A DNA stretch of 64,000 nucleotides from Salipiger thiooxidans (GTDB lineage: Bacteria > Pseudomonadota > Alphaproteobacteria > Rhodobacterales > Rhodobacteraceae): NCBI RefSeq assembly GCF_900102075.1, contig NZ_FNAV01000005.1:289783-353782 (forward strand), read 5' to 3'. The notes under the pieces are model-generated. The model saw nothing but the letters and a program-made list of their open reading frames with translations. It had not been told where the DNA came from and made no database searches. Numbering within the stretch: position 1 is the stretch's first letter; each line of letters starts with the position of its first letter. The position numbers and the translations under genes were made by a program. Positions 28,169 through 35,365 of the stretch are shown one piece after another.

Positions 28169-28900
28169 ATGAAGATGATTTCCTGTCACGACTGCCCGCT
28201 TCACGACTGCGGGCCCTTCATTCCGCATTCCGAAGAGGAGAAGACTTTTCTGAATGGCTTCAAGGCGGGGGAGATGTCCGTCGAGCCGGGCACCCAGATC
28301 CTGCTGGAAGGATCCAACGCCCCGCAGATCTACACCGTGCTCGAGGGCATGGGTCTGCGTGAAAAGACACTCGAGGACGGTCGCCGGCAGGTGATCAACT
28401 TCGTGCTGCCCGGCGACCTTCTGGGCCTGCAGGCCGGCATCATGGGCGAGATGCAGCACACGGTCGAGGCGGTGACGCGGATGCGGCTCTGCGTGTTCCG
28501 GCGCGAGAGTTTGTGGACGCTGTTCCGCAACCGGCCCGAGCTGGCCTTCGACCTGACGTGGATCGCCGCGGCCGAAGAGCATTTCCTTGGCGAGACGGTC
28601 GCCACGCTGGGCCAGCGGGGCGGCATCGAGCGCGTGGCCTGGGCGCTGGTTAAGATCTTCCTGCGCCTGCGAGAGCTCGAGAAGGGCACCAAGGAGGCGG
28701 TGCCGATGCCCTACCGGCAGCAGGACCTCGCGGATGCGCTGGGGCTGTCGCTGGTGCACACCAACAAGACGCTCAGCCGGCTGCGCGCCAAGCGCCTTGC
28801 GGACTGGTCTGCGGGCACCCTGCGCGTGCCGGACGTGGCGGCGCTGGCCGAGGTGGCGATGACGGACCCCGAGGCCTTGCCCCGGCGTCCGTTCCTCTGA
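28169..28900 (+). CDS. Crp/Fnr-family regulator with FNR-like cysteines
   Basis: 243 residues. The N-terminal effector domain has the cNMP-binding fold (GTQILLEGSNAPQIYTVLEG, LPGDLLGLQAG) and the C-terminal HTH_Crp domain has YRQQDLADALGLSLVHTNKT. Cysteines lie at 6, 9, 14 and 108. In E. coli FNR the [4Fe-4S] ligands are Cys20, 23, 29 and 122, with nearly the same spacing (94 here versus 93 from the third to the fourth). This suggests, but does not show, an oxygen-sensing cluster. The recognition helix is not the FNR E-x-x-S-R type, so its DNA site probably differs. Confidence 0.85.
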   Translation: MKMISCHDCPLHDCGPFIPHSEEEKTFLNGFKAGEMSVEPGTQILLEGSNAPQIYTVLEGMGLREKTLEDGRRQVINFVLPGDLLGLQAGIMGEMQHTVEAVTRMRLCVFRRESLWTLFRNRPELAFDLTWIAAAEEHFLGETVATLGQRGGIERVAWALVKIFLRLRELEKGTKEAVPMPYRQQDLADALGLSLVHTNKTLSRLRAKRLADWSAGTLRVPDVAALAEVAMTDPEALPRRPFL

Positions 28901-28919
28901 GCCCGCGCCCCGTCGCGGG

Positions 28920-29942
28920 TCAGCGGCGGAGCGTGTCGCCGTAGGCGATCTTGGGGCTGAGTTCGATGATCTTCTCGAACTCCGCGTCGGGGTTGTCGAC
29001 CCGGGCGGCGATGATCTCGGCTGCCTTGCGACCGATCTCGGACCGACAGGCGTCCATGGTGGCGAGCTTGCGGGGCAGACCCTGCAGCAGTTCAACGCCG
29101 TTGAACCCGGCAAGGCCGATGTCGCCGGGGATGTTGCGCCCCTGCTCGAGCAGGTAGAGCAGCCCGCCAGCGCCGATCATGTCGTTGGAGTAATATAGGA
29201 AATCGAGCTCCGGCTCGCGGGCGAGGATGGTCTGGGTCATCTCGCGGCCCTTGGCCAGCGCCGACCCGCCCGAGTAGAACTCCTGCTCGATCACCTCGAT
29301 GCCGCCCTTGGCGAGCGCCTCGGTGAAGCCCTCGAAGCGTTTCCGGGCGCGGTAGTCGAGCGGCATCTTGGTGCCGAGGAACCCGATCTTCTGGTAGCCC
29401 GCGCGCAGGATCGCCTTGGCCATCTCGCGGCCCGCCCGCCGGTGCGAGATGCCGACGGCGGTGTCGATCGGGGTGCCGTCGGTGTCCATGATCTCGACCA
29501 CGGGGATGCCGCTGGCCTTGAGCATCGCCTTCGACGCCTCGCTGTGCTCAATGCCGGCAATGATCACGCCCGAGGGCCGCCACGACAGCATCTCGTAGAG
29601 CACCCGCTCTTCCTTTTCAGGCTCGTAGTCGGTGACGCCGACGACCGGCTGCAGCTCGGTGTCCTCGAGCACGCTCGAGATCCCGGCCATGACCTCGGGG
29701 AAGACCATGTTGCGCATCGAAGGGATGATCACGGCCACGAGGTTGACCCGCTGGCTGGCAAGGGCGCCGGCGATCTTGTTCGGCACGTAGCCGAGCGCCT
29801 TGGCGGCCTCAAGCACCTTCGCCCGCGTCGTTTCGGAGACGTCCCCGCGGTTTCGCAGCACCCTGCTGACGGTCATCTCGGACACTCCCGAGGCTTCAGA
29901 CACATCTCTCAGGGTGAGGGGGCGGGGATCGTCGTCTGCCAC
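28920..29942 (-). CDS. LacI-family transcriptional regulator (GntR/IdnR-like)
   Basis: 340 residues. The DNA-binding head is LTLRDVSEASGVSEMTVSRV followed by LRNRGDVSETTRAKVLEAAK, with hinge helix ALASQRV. The sugar-binding core has VIIPSMRNMVFPEVMAGI, GISHRRAGREMAKAI and YSNDMIGAGGLLYL. The closest pattern is the gluconate/idonate repressor group. No sugar gene is next to it, so the target is not known from the window. It ends 270 bases from the tRNA-Arg, reading towards the FNR-like gene. Confidence 0.9.
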   Translation of the reverse strand: MADDDPRPLTLRDVSEASGVSEMTVSRVLRNRGDVSETTRAKVLEAAKALGYVPNKIAGALASQRVNLVAVIIPSMRNMVFPEVMAGISSVLEDTELQPVVGVTDYEPEKEERVLYEMLSWRPSGVIIAGIEHSEASKAMLKASGIPVVEIMDTDGTPIDTAVGISHRRAGREMAKAILRAGYQKIGFLGTKMPLDYRARKRFEGFTEALAKGGIEVIEQEFYSGGSALAKGREMTQTILAREPELDFLYYSNDMIGAGGLLYLLEQGRNIPGDIGLAGFNGVELLQGLPRKLATMDACRSEIGRKAAEIIAARVDNPDAEFEKIIELSPKIAYGDTLRR

Positions 29943-30082
29943 GGCAAGGTCTCCTCAATACAATAATTTGTTGCGATGTTAGCGGGTATTGCGCCGCAGA
30001 CAAGACACGTATGGCGCGTGCCAAAAATTCCCTCAAGCGGATGACAACCGCCGCGGCAGGCGCTATGGGAGGGCCTGAAGGT

Positions 30083-30130
30083 CCCGTGGCTCAACCGGAT
30101 AGAGCCGCCCCTCCCAAGTGGAGGGTCCGG
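30083..30130 (+). repeat. tRNA-Arg-like remnant (D arm and anticodon arm only)
   Basis: GTGGCTCAACCGGATAGAGC at 30086-30105 matches the D-arm region of the intact tRNA-Arg 130 bases downstream with one change. It is followed by a 6-bp perfect stem (CCCTCC/GGAGGG) around CAAGT, where the anticodon arm would be. There is no T arm or acceptor end. It looks like a decayed or partial tRNA copy. Confidence 0.6.
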
Positions 30131-30216
30131 GGCCGAAAGAAGATGGAGAGACATACGCTTAGGAAAAAGGCAGCCTTGCGCGACCCATGTTCCGAACCGT
30201 ATGAAGGTGAAAATCA

Positions 30217-30293
30217 GGCCCCGTGGCTCAACTGGATAGAGCAGCCCCCTCCTAAGGGGCAGGTTGCAGGTTCGAATCCTGCCGGGGTCGCCA
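30217..30293 (+). tRNA. tRNA-Arg (anticodon CCT)
   Basis: 77 bases that fold completely: acceptor GGCCCCG/CGGGGTC (one G-T pair), D arm GCTC/GAGC, anticodon stem GCCCC/GGGGC with loop CTCCTAA (anticodon CCT at 30251-30253), and T arm GCAGG-TTCGAAT-CCTGC. Discriminator G is followed by an encoded CCA. It reads arginine AGG codons. Everything downstream to about 57 kb has an accessory character, so its 3' end is a plausible integration site. Confidence 0.97.
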
Positions 30294-30448
30294 AAAACAC
30301 CTGAAAAATATGGCTTATTTACAGGACGTTGTGCGGAAGCGTGCAAAAAGGCCTGTGAGCTTTCAGGCCGAAATCGGCGGAAACGGCCGATTTCTCGTAC
30401 AAAACCTGTACAAAATTCGCACGTTTGTGCGTATCTTGGGAGGCAATC

Positions 30449-30940
30449 ATGAGCCGCCATAGCTTTGACCCGAAATCGCGGGAAGTGTTGGCCTGAACGC
30501 GGCGGTGATTTTCCAGAACATCACCTTCTGGATCGAGAAGAACCAAGCCAATCGCCGCAACCTTCGCGACGGACGGTATTGGACCTACAACTCGATCTCG
30601 GCCTTTAGTGAGTTGTTCCCCTATCTGAGCGAAAAGCGGATCCGAACAGCACTCGAAAAGCTGGTCAGCGCAGAGCTGATCATCAAGGGCAATTTCAGCG
30701 ATGACCGTTATGACCGGACCTGTTGGTATGCCTTGAGCAACTCCATTTGCCCAAATGGTCAAATCGATCCGACCGAAAGGGAAGATGATGCATTTGCTCC
30801 TGAGGGCAAGCCATCTGCCCCAGAGGGCAAATCCTATAAGAACAGATATAAACTATATCAAAAACCAAATCTTTCGCACGCGAAGGCGGCGGTGGAGGAT
30901 GAAGTTTCTGAAAAGATTATGTCCGCCTATCCGGAGGATC
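30449..30940 (+). pseudogene. Broken phage/ICE-type winged-helix replication-associated gene
   Basis: ATG 30449 opens with MSRHSFDPK and hits a TGA after 15 codons. A +2 frame then continues NAAVIFQNITFWIEKNQANR, then RTWTYNSI-like (RYWTYNSISAFSELFPYLSE) and KRIRTALEKLVSAELIIKG. Joined, the two frames resemble small proteins found in prophages and integrative elements that carry a winged-helix domain before an unstructured tail. The gene is thus frameshifted near 30480-30495 and cut at its 3' end by the IS5 element at 30941. Resemblance is from memory of the family; the function is unproven. Confidence 0.55.
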
Positions 30941-31003
30941 GGCTCTGTTGCACAAATCGCGTGAGGGATTCATCCCGTGAATCCAGAGTGGTAGCAGGGA
31001 TGC

Positions 31004-31977
31004 ATGAGCAGACCCACACCCACGACCTACAGGACCAGGAACTGGCCAGCCTACAATGAGGCGCTCAAGTGCCGGGGTTCGCTGACGATCCACTGACCGG
31101 CAGTGCATTGCGCAGCAATGTCACGAGAGGTTGGTTCGACCCCGAGATGAACTGGAATGCCGCGCCGACAGGCAGGCGCGGCCGCCAGCAGACCTTCAGT
31201 GATGCTGCAATCCAGACGTGCCTTTCGATGAAGGTGCTGTTCGGCATGGCGTTGCGGCAGACGACCGGCTTCGTCGAGAGCCTGCTGCGCCTTGTCGGCC
31301 TCGACTGGACGGTGCCCGACTTCAGCACACTGTCTCGCCGTCAGAAGACCTTGGCTGTCAACATCCCCTACCGGGGCTCAAAGGGGCCGCTGCACCTGCT
31401 GATCGACAGCACTGGCATCAAGGCCGAGGGCGAAGGCGAATGGCACGCCCGCAAGCATGGCGGCCCCAAACGGCGAGTGTGGCGCAAGATCCATCTCGGG
31501 ATAGATGAGGAAACGCTGGAGGTTCGTGCCGTCGAGATCACCGGGAGCCACATTGGGGACGCGCCGGTTTTGCCCGACCTGCTCGGCCAGATTCCGGCGG
31601 ACCAGGAAATCGGTAGCGTCACGGCAGATGGGGCCTACGACACACGCAAATGCCACGATGTCATCGGTGACCGCGGCGCCCACGCTGTCATTCCGCCCCG
31701 CAAGAATGCGAAGCCGTGGAAGACAGTCACCGCCGGAGCCATGGCCCGAAATGAAGCCCTGCGGGCTTCGAAATACCAGGGCCGCGCGATCTGGCGACGA
31801 TGGAGCGGATATCACCGACGAAGCCGCGTCGAGACGAAGATGCATTGTGTGAAACTGCTGGGCCAGCGGCTCATGGCGCGGGATTTCGACCGTCAGGTCG
31901 CCGAGCTCCAGGTCCGCATCGCTATCCTGAACGGCTACACCGCGCTCGGCATACCCGTCACGGAAGCAGTGGGATAA
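31004..31977 (+). pseudogene. IS5-family transposase interrupted by a 40-bp element
   Basis: The natural start ATG 31004 gives MSRPTPTTYRTRNWPAYNEA and LKCRGSLTI, then runs into the 40-bp insert and a TGA. The protein resumes in another frame at WFDPEMNWNAAPTGRRGRQQ (31131 on) and continues intact to 31977. The DDE residues survive: Asp in LLIDSTGIK, Asp in VTADGAYDTRK and Glu in HRRSRVETKMH. In uninterrupted relatives, SLTI is followed directly by WFDP. A shortened protein could start inside the insert, so partial activity is not excluded. Confidence 0.8.
31091..31130 (+). repeat. 40-bp two-hairpin element, copy 1
   Basis: It begins CACTGACCGGCAGTG (CACTG/CAGTG hairpin), continues CATTGCGCAGCAATG (6-3-6 hairpin) and ends CACGAGAGG. 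GATC lies immediately before it. It is inserted between codons for SLTI and WFDP of the IS5 transposase. Other copies are at 48102, 48414 and 57458. Confidence 0.85.
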
Positions 31978-32042
31978 GTCCGTCCGGGGAAAGGGGAACC
32001 TCGGCCATCACCCGATTTGCACAACAGAGCCGCGCACCGCGG

Positions 32043-32786
32043 CTATGTCCTGACGGCGTTTTCGGTTTCGCAAACAAGGAGATACCCGGCGCGGTGGACC
32101 GTCACGATGTCAACCGGGAAAGACCGGATGTGCCCGCGCAGACGGTTTATCAGCACGTCGATGCTGCGGTCCCCCGGGGACCACTCACGCCCGCAGATTG
32201 ACTGCGTCATCTGATCGCGCGTCTGCAACTGCCCTTCATTCAGCAAAAGCGCATGCAGCAGCCGCGCCTCCGCGGGCGCCAGAATGACATATTGGCCGGG
32301 TGTTTCGAGTCGGCGGCTGCGCGGGTCAAATGTCATCCCGGCGATTTCGAGAACACCGTTCGCTGCCGGTTTGGCCGTGTCGGAATGGCTATGAAGCAAC
32401 TGACGGATACGGCTGCTCAGCTCCAGGGGATTGAACGGTTTGGTCACATATTCGGTGGCGCCAAGCCCGATCCCCAAAAGCTTGTCCCTCGATTTGTCCA
32501 ATGTGCTGAGAATGATGACCGGGCAGTCGTTTTCGCTCTTGATCGTGCGCAACAACAGCAGGCCGTCACTGTCCGGCAGGCACCGGTCGAGCAGGACCAG
32601 ATCGAAATGGGTGTCGGCCAGCACGTCTTCAGCCTCGCGCGCCGATCCGACGATGACAAAATCAGCACCGGCCCCGGCGATAATGTCTTCGAGCATAAGT
32701 TGCACGATCGGATCGTCATCGATGCAAAGAACAGTGGCTCTCTTTGCACTGGGCAGGGGACGGACCTGATGCATCCGGACGCTCAT
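32043..32786 (-). CDS. Response regulator, OmpR/TorR-type (module A)
   Basis: 247 residues. The receiver domain has acidic CIDDDPIVQL at 21-30, phosphoacceptor Asp67 in LVLLDRCLPDSDG and Lys in YVTKPF near 116. The C-terminal winged helix has EARLLHALLLNEGQLQTRDQ and SIDVLINRLRGHIRS with the wing ending VTVHRAGYLLV. It overlaps its kinase gene by 4 bases (ATGA). It is paralogous to the module B regulator (shared ICGREW, GDRxIDVLI). By position it should control the divergent molybdoenzyme operon. The first four residues may be dispensable (Met at residue 5). Confidence 0.92.
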   Translation of the reverse strand: MSVRMHQVRPLPSAKRATVLCIDDDPIVQLMLEDIIAGAGADFVIVGSAREAEDVLADTHFDLVLLDRCLPDSDGLLLLRTIKSENDCPVIILSTLDKSRDKLLGIGLGATEYVTKPFNPLELSSRIRQLLHSHSDTAKPAANGVLEIAGMTFDPRSRRLETPGQYVILAPAEARLLHALLLNEGQLQTRDQMTQSICGREWSPGDRSIDVLINRLRGHIRSFPVDIVTVHRAGYLLVCETENAVRT

Positions 32787-35158
32787 ACCACTGCCTCACC
32801 CGCAGTCAGCCGCCGCCAGGACGGCACGTCGCCCAGGTCCCGGTCAAGCGCCGCCAGATGTGCGGCCAGGTTGAGGGGCTGGCCTTCGTCGTTGCAGTCG
32901 GCTTCGAGACAGCGCAGCGCGGCTTCCAGGTCCGACAACGCCAGGATCGCGCAACTTCCGGCAAGCCGGTGCGCGGACAGGGTCAGCACATGCCGCGGGG
33001 TGTCGTCGGCCCGCAACTGTCGGCGAAACTCCGACCAGCTCGAGGCAAAGACATCAATCATCGCCTTGACGGTACCGGGCGCAAGTCCTTGCAGGCTTTC
33101 GGGGGCCTCGCGGCGTGTTGGATGGGTTGAAAAGTGTCGCGACTCCGATCCGAAAATGGCCGACGACAGGCTGACCTGACCGGCCGGTTTGGCAAGCACC
33201 TCGTCAAACCCCGTAGACCGACCGACAAGCGCATCGACATTGGCCGTCAGCGCAATGAACTTGGCGCGGCGACGTGTACGTTCCTGCAAATACGCGATCA
33301 GTGTCGGGCCGTCCCCATCGGGCAAGAGGTAGTCGACCACATAGACGTCGAACTCGGCTTTGGCCGCCTGTTGCTTTGCCTCCGCGACAGAGGCGGCGCG
33401 GGTGACCTTGAGACCGATCCGCTCCAGTTGATGGGCCGTCACATTGGCGCCGATCGGGTCGTCATCGACCAACATGCACGATTGCGCATGCGGCAACTTG
33501 CGGGTGGTCTGGCCCGCGGATCGCGGCCCGGTCGCATCCAGAATGTCGGACTGGACAAGCGGCACCTCGAACCACACCAAGGCACCGGCCTCGAGATTCT
33601 GATAGCCGATCCGCCCTGTCATGGCCTCGACCAGATGGTGCGAGATGGCCAATCCCAAACCCGATCCGCCATCGCCGGTGTCGCGCGCCATGGTGTCCTC
33701 GAAAGGGCGGAACAGGGCTTTCGCGGCATGTTCTGGCAGGCCCGGGCCATGATCGCTCACCTCAAAGCGCAGCGATTCGCCACCCGCATCGTCGGGGACC
33801 CGCCGGATCGACACCGCAACCCCTTCCCCGTTGTCCGCTTTTTGCGCATTCGACACCAGGTTGCTGAGCACCTGCTGGATCATGCCCCAGTCAAGATGCG
33901 CCGATTTCGGAACATCCGCGCCAATGTCGAAATCCAGCGGTGTCCGGGCGACATTGCGACCAATGACGGCCATGCGGCTGTAGACCCGGATCTCTTCGAA
34001 CAGATCCGTGTCCGTCGGGCGCGGCACAGGCGGGTCATTTTCGAATTTCGAATAGTTCAGCACGTTGCTGAGCGTCTGGAGCAATGCCTTCCCCGCCGCT
34101 TCGATCACGTCGAGAAAGGTTTCTGAACTGGCCTGATCCGCGGTGCGCAACAGTTCGACCGCGCCCAGAACGGAATGCAGCGGGGTGCGTATTTCGTGGC
34201 TCATCGTGGCCAGGAACCGCGACATGCCCCGCTCTGACTGCTTGGCTTCCTCTGCATCGCGCCGAAGTGCGGTGACATCGTTCAACAACACCACATTGCC
34301 AAGGGCGGTGTTTTCGACCGCATCGTGCAGGGTGCGGGTGCGGACATCGAAACAGCGCGGCCCGTCCAGCGTGTCCAGCCACACCGGTTCGTCCGAGGGG
34401 TCGGCGTTTTCCATGATCTTGTCGACCACCGCCTGCAGGGATTTCTTGCGACGCCGCATGGATCGCAGGTAGATGATGTCGCCCGCCTGCGCGTCGCGCC
34501 CTAGGAACAGTTCCGCCGCCGCCTGGTTCGCATTCACCAGACCACCACCGTGATCCAGAAGAAAGGCCGCACTCCGCAGACTTTCGAAAACGGCAAAATA
34601 ACGGTCCTTTTCAAGCGTGGTCGCGCGGGACCGCTCCTGCAATTCACGCAGGCGCAGGTTGTCGTTGTTGTGGTGCCAATCCGCGCTGATGCTCAGTTCG
34701 GTGTGATCAAAGAAGTCACGCACCCGGAAAAGTTCCTGCGCGGTCACGCCGCCGGGCAACAGGGCAAGTTCGGTCATGTAGAGATTGCGGAAGTGCTTGA
34801 ACAAGCCCAGGTACATCTGCAGCGTGATGCCTTGTGACCGGTGAATCCGGGCAATCACGCGCATACGGGCGAAACGCGGATCGGACGCATAGTCCAGCGT
34901 CGCCAGCGGCCCGTTTGGCGCGTCCGTGCTGCTGGCAAGGTAACGTCCAAGTGCATCGGTGACGCTGGCAATCGCCTCGACCCAGGCGGCGCGGATCGTC
35001 GTGGTAAAGGGGGCGTAGCCGTTCGATTTGGCGATCTCGATGGAGCGATCGACCAAACGGTCGAGCCGCTGTTCCAGAAAATCCGTCAGCGCATCGGTAT
35101 TGCTGTTGCGTCCGAAACGGGACGGCGTGTCGGTTTGCATGTCTGTCGGCATCGGCAT
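32783..35158 (-). CDS. Soluble hybrid sensor histidine kinase (module A)
   Basis: 791 residues from the ATG at 35158 (the start is uncertain; several Met codons cluster there). No membrane segment is seen. Order of domains: an N-terminal all-helical region (about 1-180, with IHRSQGITLQMYLGLFKHFR), a PAS-like domain (RYFAVFESLRSAAFLLDHGG), HisKA with MSHEIRTPLHSVLGA, HATPase with NLVSNAQKADNG and GSGLGLAISHHLV, a receiver with MLVDDDPIGANV and VVDYLLPDGDG, and a C-terminal Hpt with SAHRLAGSCAIL. This TorS/DorS-like phosphorelay output goes to the overlapping response regulator. The lack of a periplasmic sensor implies a cytoplasmic signal or partner. Confidence 0.9.
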   Translation of the reverse strand: MPMPTDMQTDTPSRFGRNSNTDALTDFLEQRLDRLVDRSIEIAKSNGYAPFTTTIRAAWVEAIASVTDALGRYLASSTDAPNGPLATLDYASDPRFARMRVIARIHRSQGITLQMYLGLFKHFRNLYMTELALLPGGVTAQELFRVRDFFDHTELSISADWHHNNDNLRLRELQERSRATTLEKDRYFAVFESLRSAAFLLDHGGGLVNANQAAAELFLGRDAQAGDIIYLRSMRRRKKSLQAVVDKIMENADPSDEPVWLDTLDGPRCFDVRTRTLHDAVENTALGNVVLLNDVTALRRDAEEAKQSERGMSRFLATMSHEIRTPLHSVLGAVELLRTADQASSETFLDVIEAAGKALLQTLSNVLNYSKFENDPPVPRPTDTDLFEEIRVYSRMAVIGRNVARTPLDFDIGADVPKSAHLDWGMIQQVLSNLVSNAQKADNGEGVAVSIRRVPDDAGGESLRFEVSDHGPGLPEHAAKALFRPFEDTMARDTGDGGSGLGLAISHHLVEAMTGRIGYQNLEAGALVWFEVPLVQSDILDATGPRSAGQTTRKLPHAQSCMLVDDDPIGANVTAHQLERIGLKVTRAASVAEAKQQAAKAEFDVYVVDYLLPDGDGPTLIAYLQERTRRRAKFIALTANVDALVGRSTGFDEVLAKPAGQVSLSSAIFGSESRHFSTHPTRREAPESLQGLAPGTVKAMIDVFASSWSEFRRQLRADDTPRHVLTLSAHRLAGSCAILALSDLEAALRCLEADCNDEGQPLNLAAHLAALDRDLGDVPSWRRLTAGEAVV

Positions 35159-35247
35159 CTCGGCCCGTCGGGCCCTCCCCCAAGAAGCAACGCTTGCCTG
35201 CGATAAGACCACCTTATCCCATTTTCGCAAACCCCGGACCCTGTTTG

Positions 35248-35276
35248 GTTACAACTCGTTTACATCGCGTAACAAC
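35248..35276. promoter_or_regulatory. Phased GTT(T)ACA repeats in the module A divergent promoter
   Basis: GTTACAACTC at 35248, GTTTACATCG at 35258 and GTAACAAC at 35269 are spaced 10 and 11 bases apart, one helical turn. The same kind of triple occurs before module B (51757). Such decamer direct repeats are how TorR/OmpR-type regulators usually bind. They lie between the kinase gene and the enzyme operon, 90 bases before the alpha-subunit start. Confidence 0.6.
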
Positions 35277-35365
35277 TTCGCAGCCTTTGGCGACGACTCC
35301 TCCTCTAACCTGAGACTCAATGATCGACCCACAGAACTGGGCGGATAGTCAAAGGGAGGATGAAC

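Larger units (their letters stand above)
30941..32031 (+). mobile_element. IS5-family insertion sequence, nearly complete copy
   Basis: 1091 bases. The left end GGCTCTGTTGCACAAATC (30941-30958) is matched by the right end GATTTGCACAACAGAGCC (32014-32031), an 18-bp inverted repeat with two mismatches in the middle. It carries a DDE transposase gene interrupted by a 40-bp insert. It truncates a phage-like gene on its left and ends 12 bases from the response regulator gene of module A. No clear target duplication was seen. Two shorter relatives are at 47912-48598 and 57265-57516. Confidence 0.88.

Noticed and set aside
30011..30304. A 97-codon open frame containing VAQPDRAAPP and PWLNWIEQPPP
   Set aside because: These peptides are translations of the tRNA-like remnant and the tRNA-Arg, not a protein.
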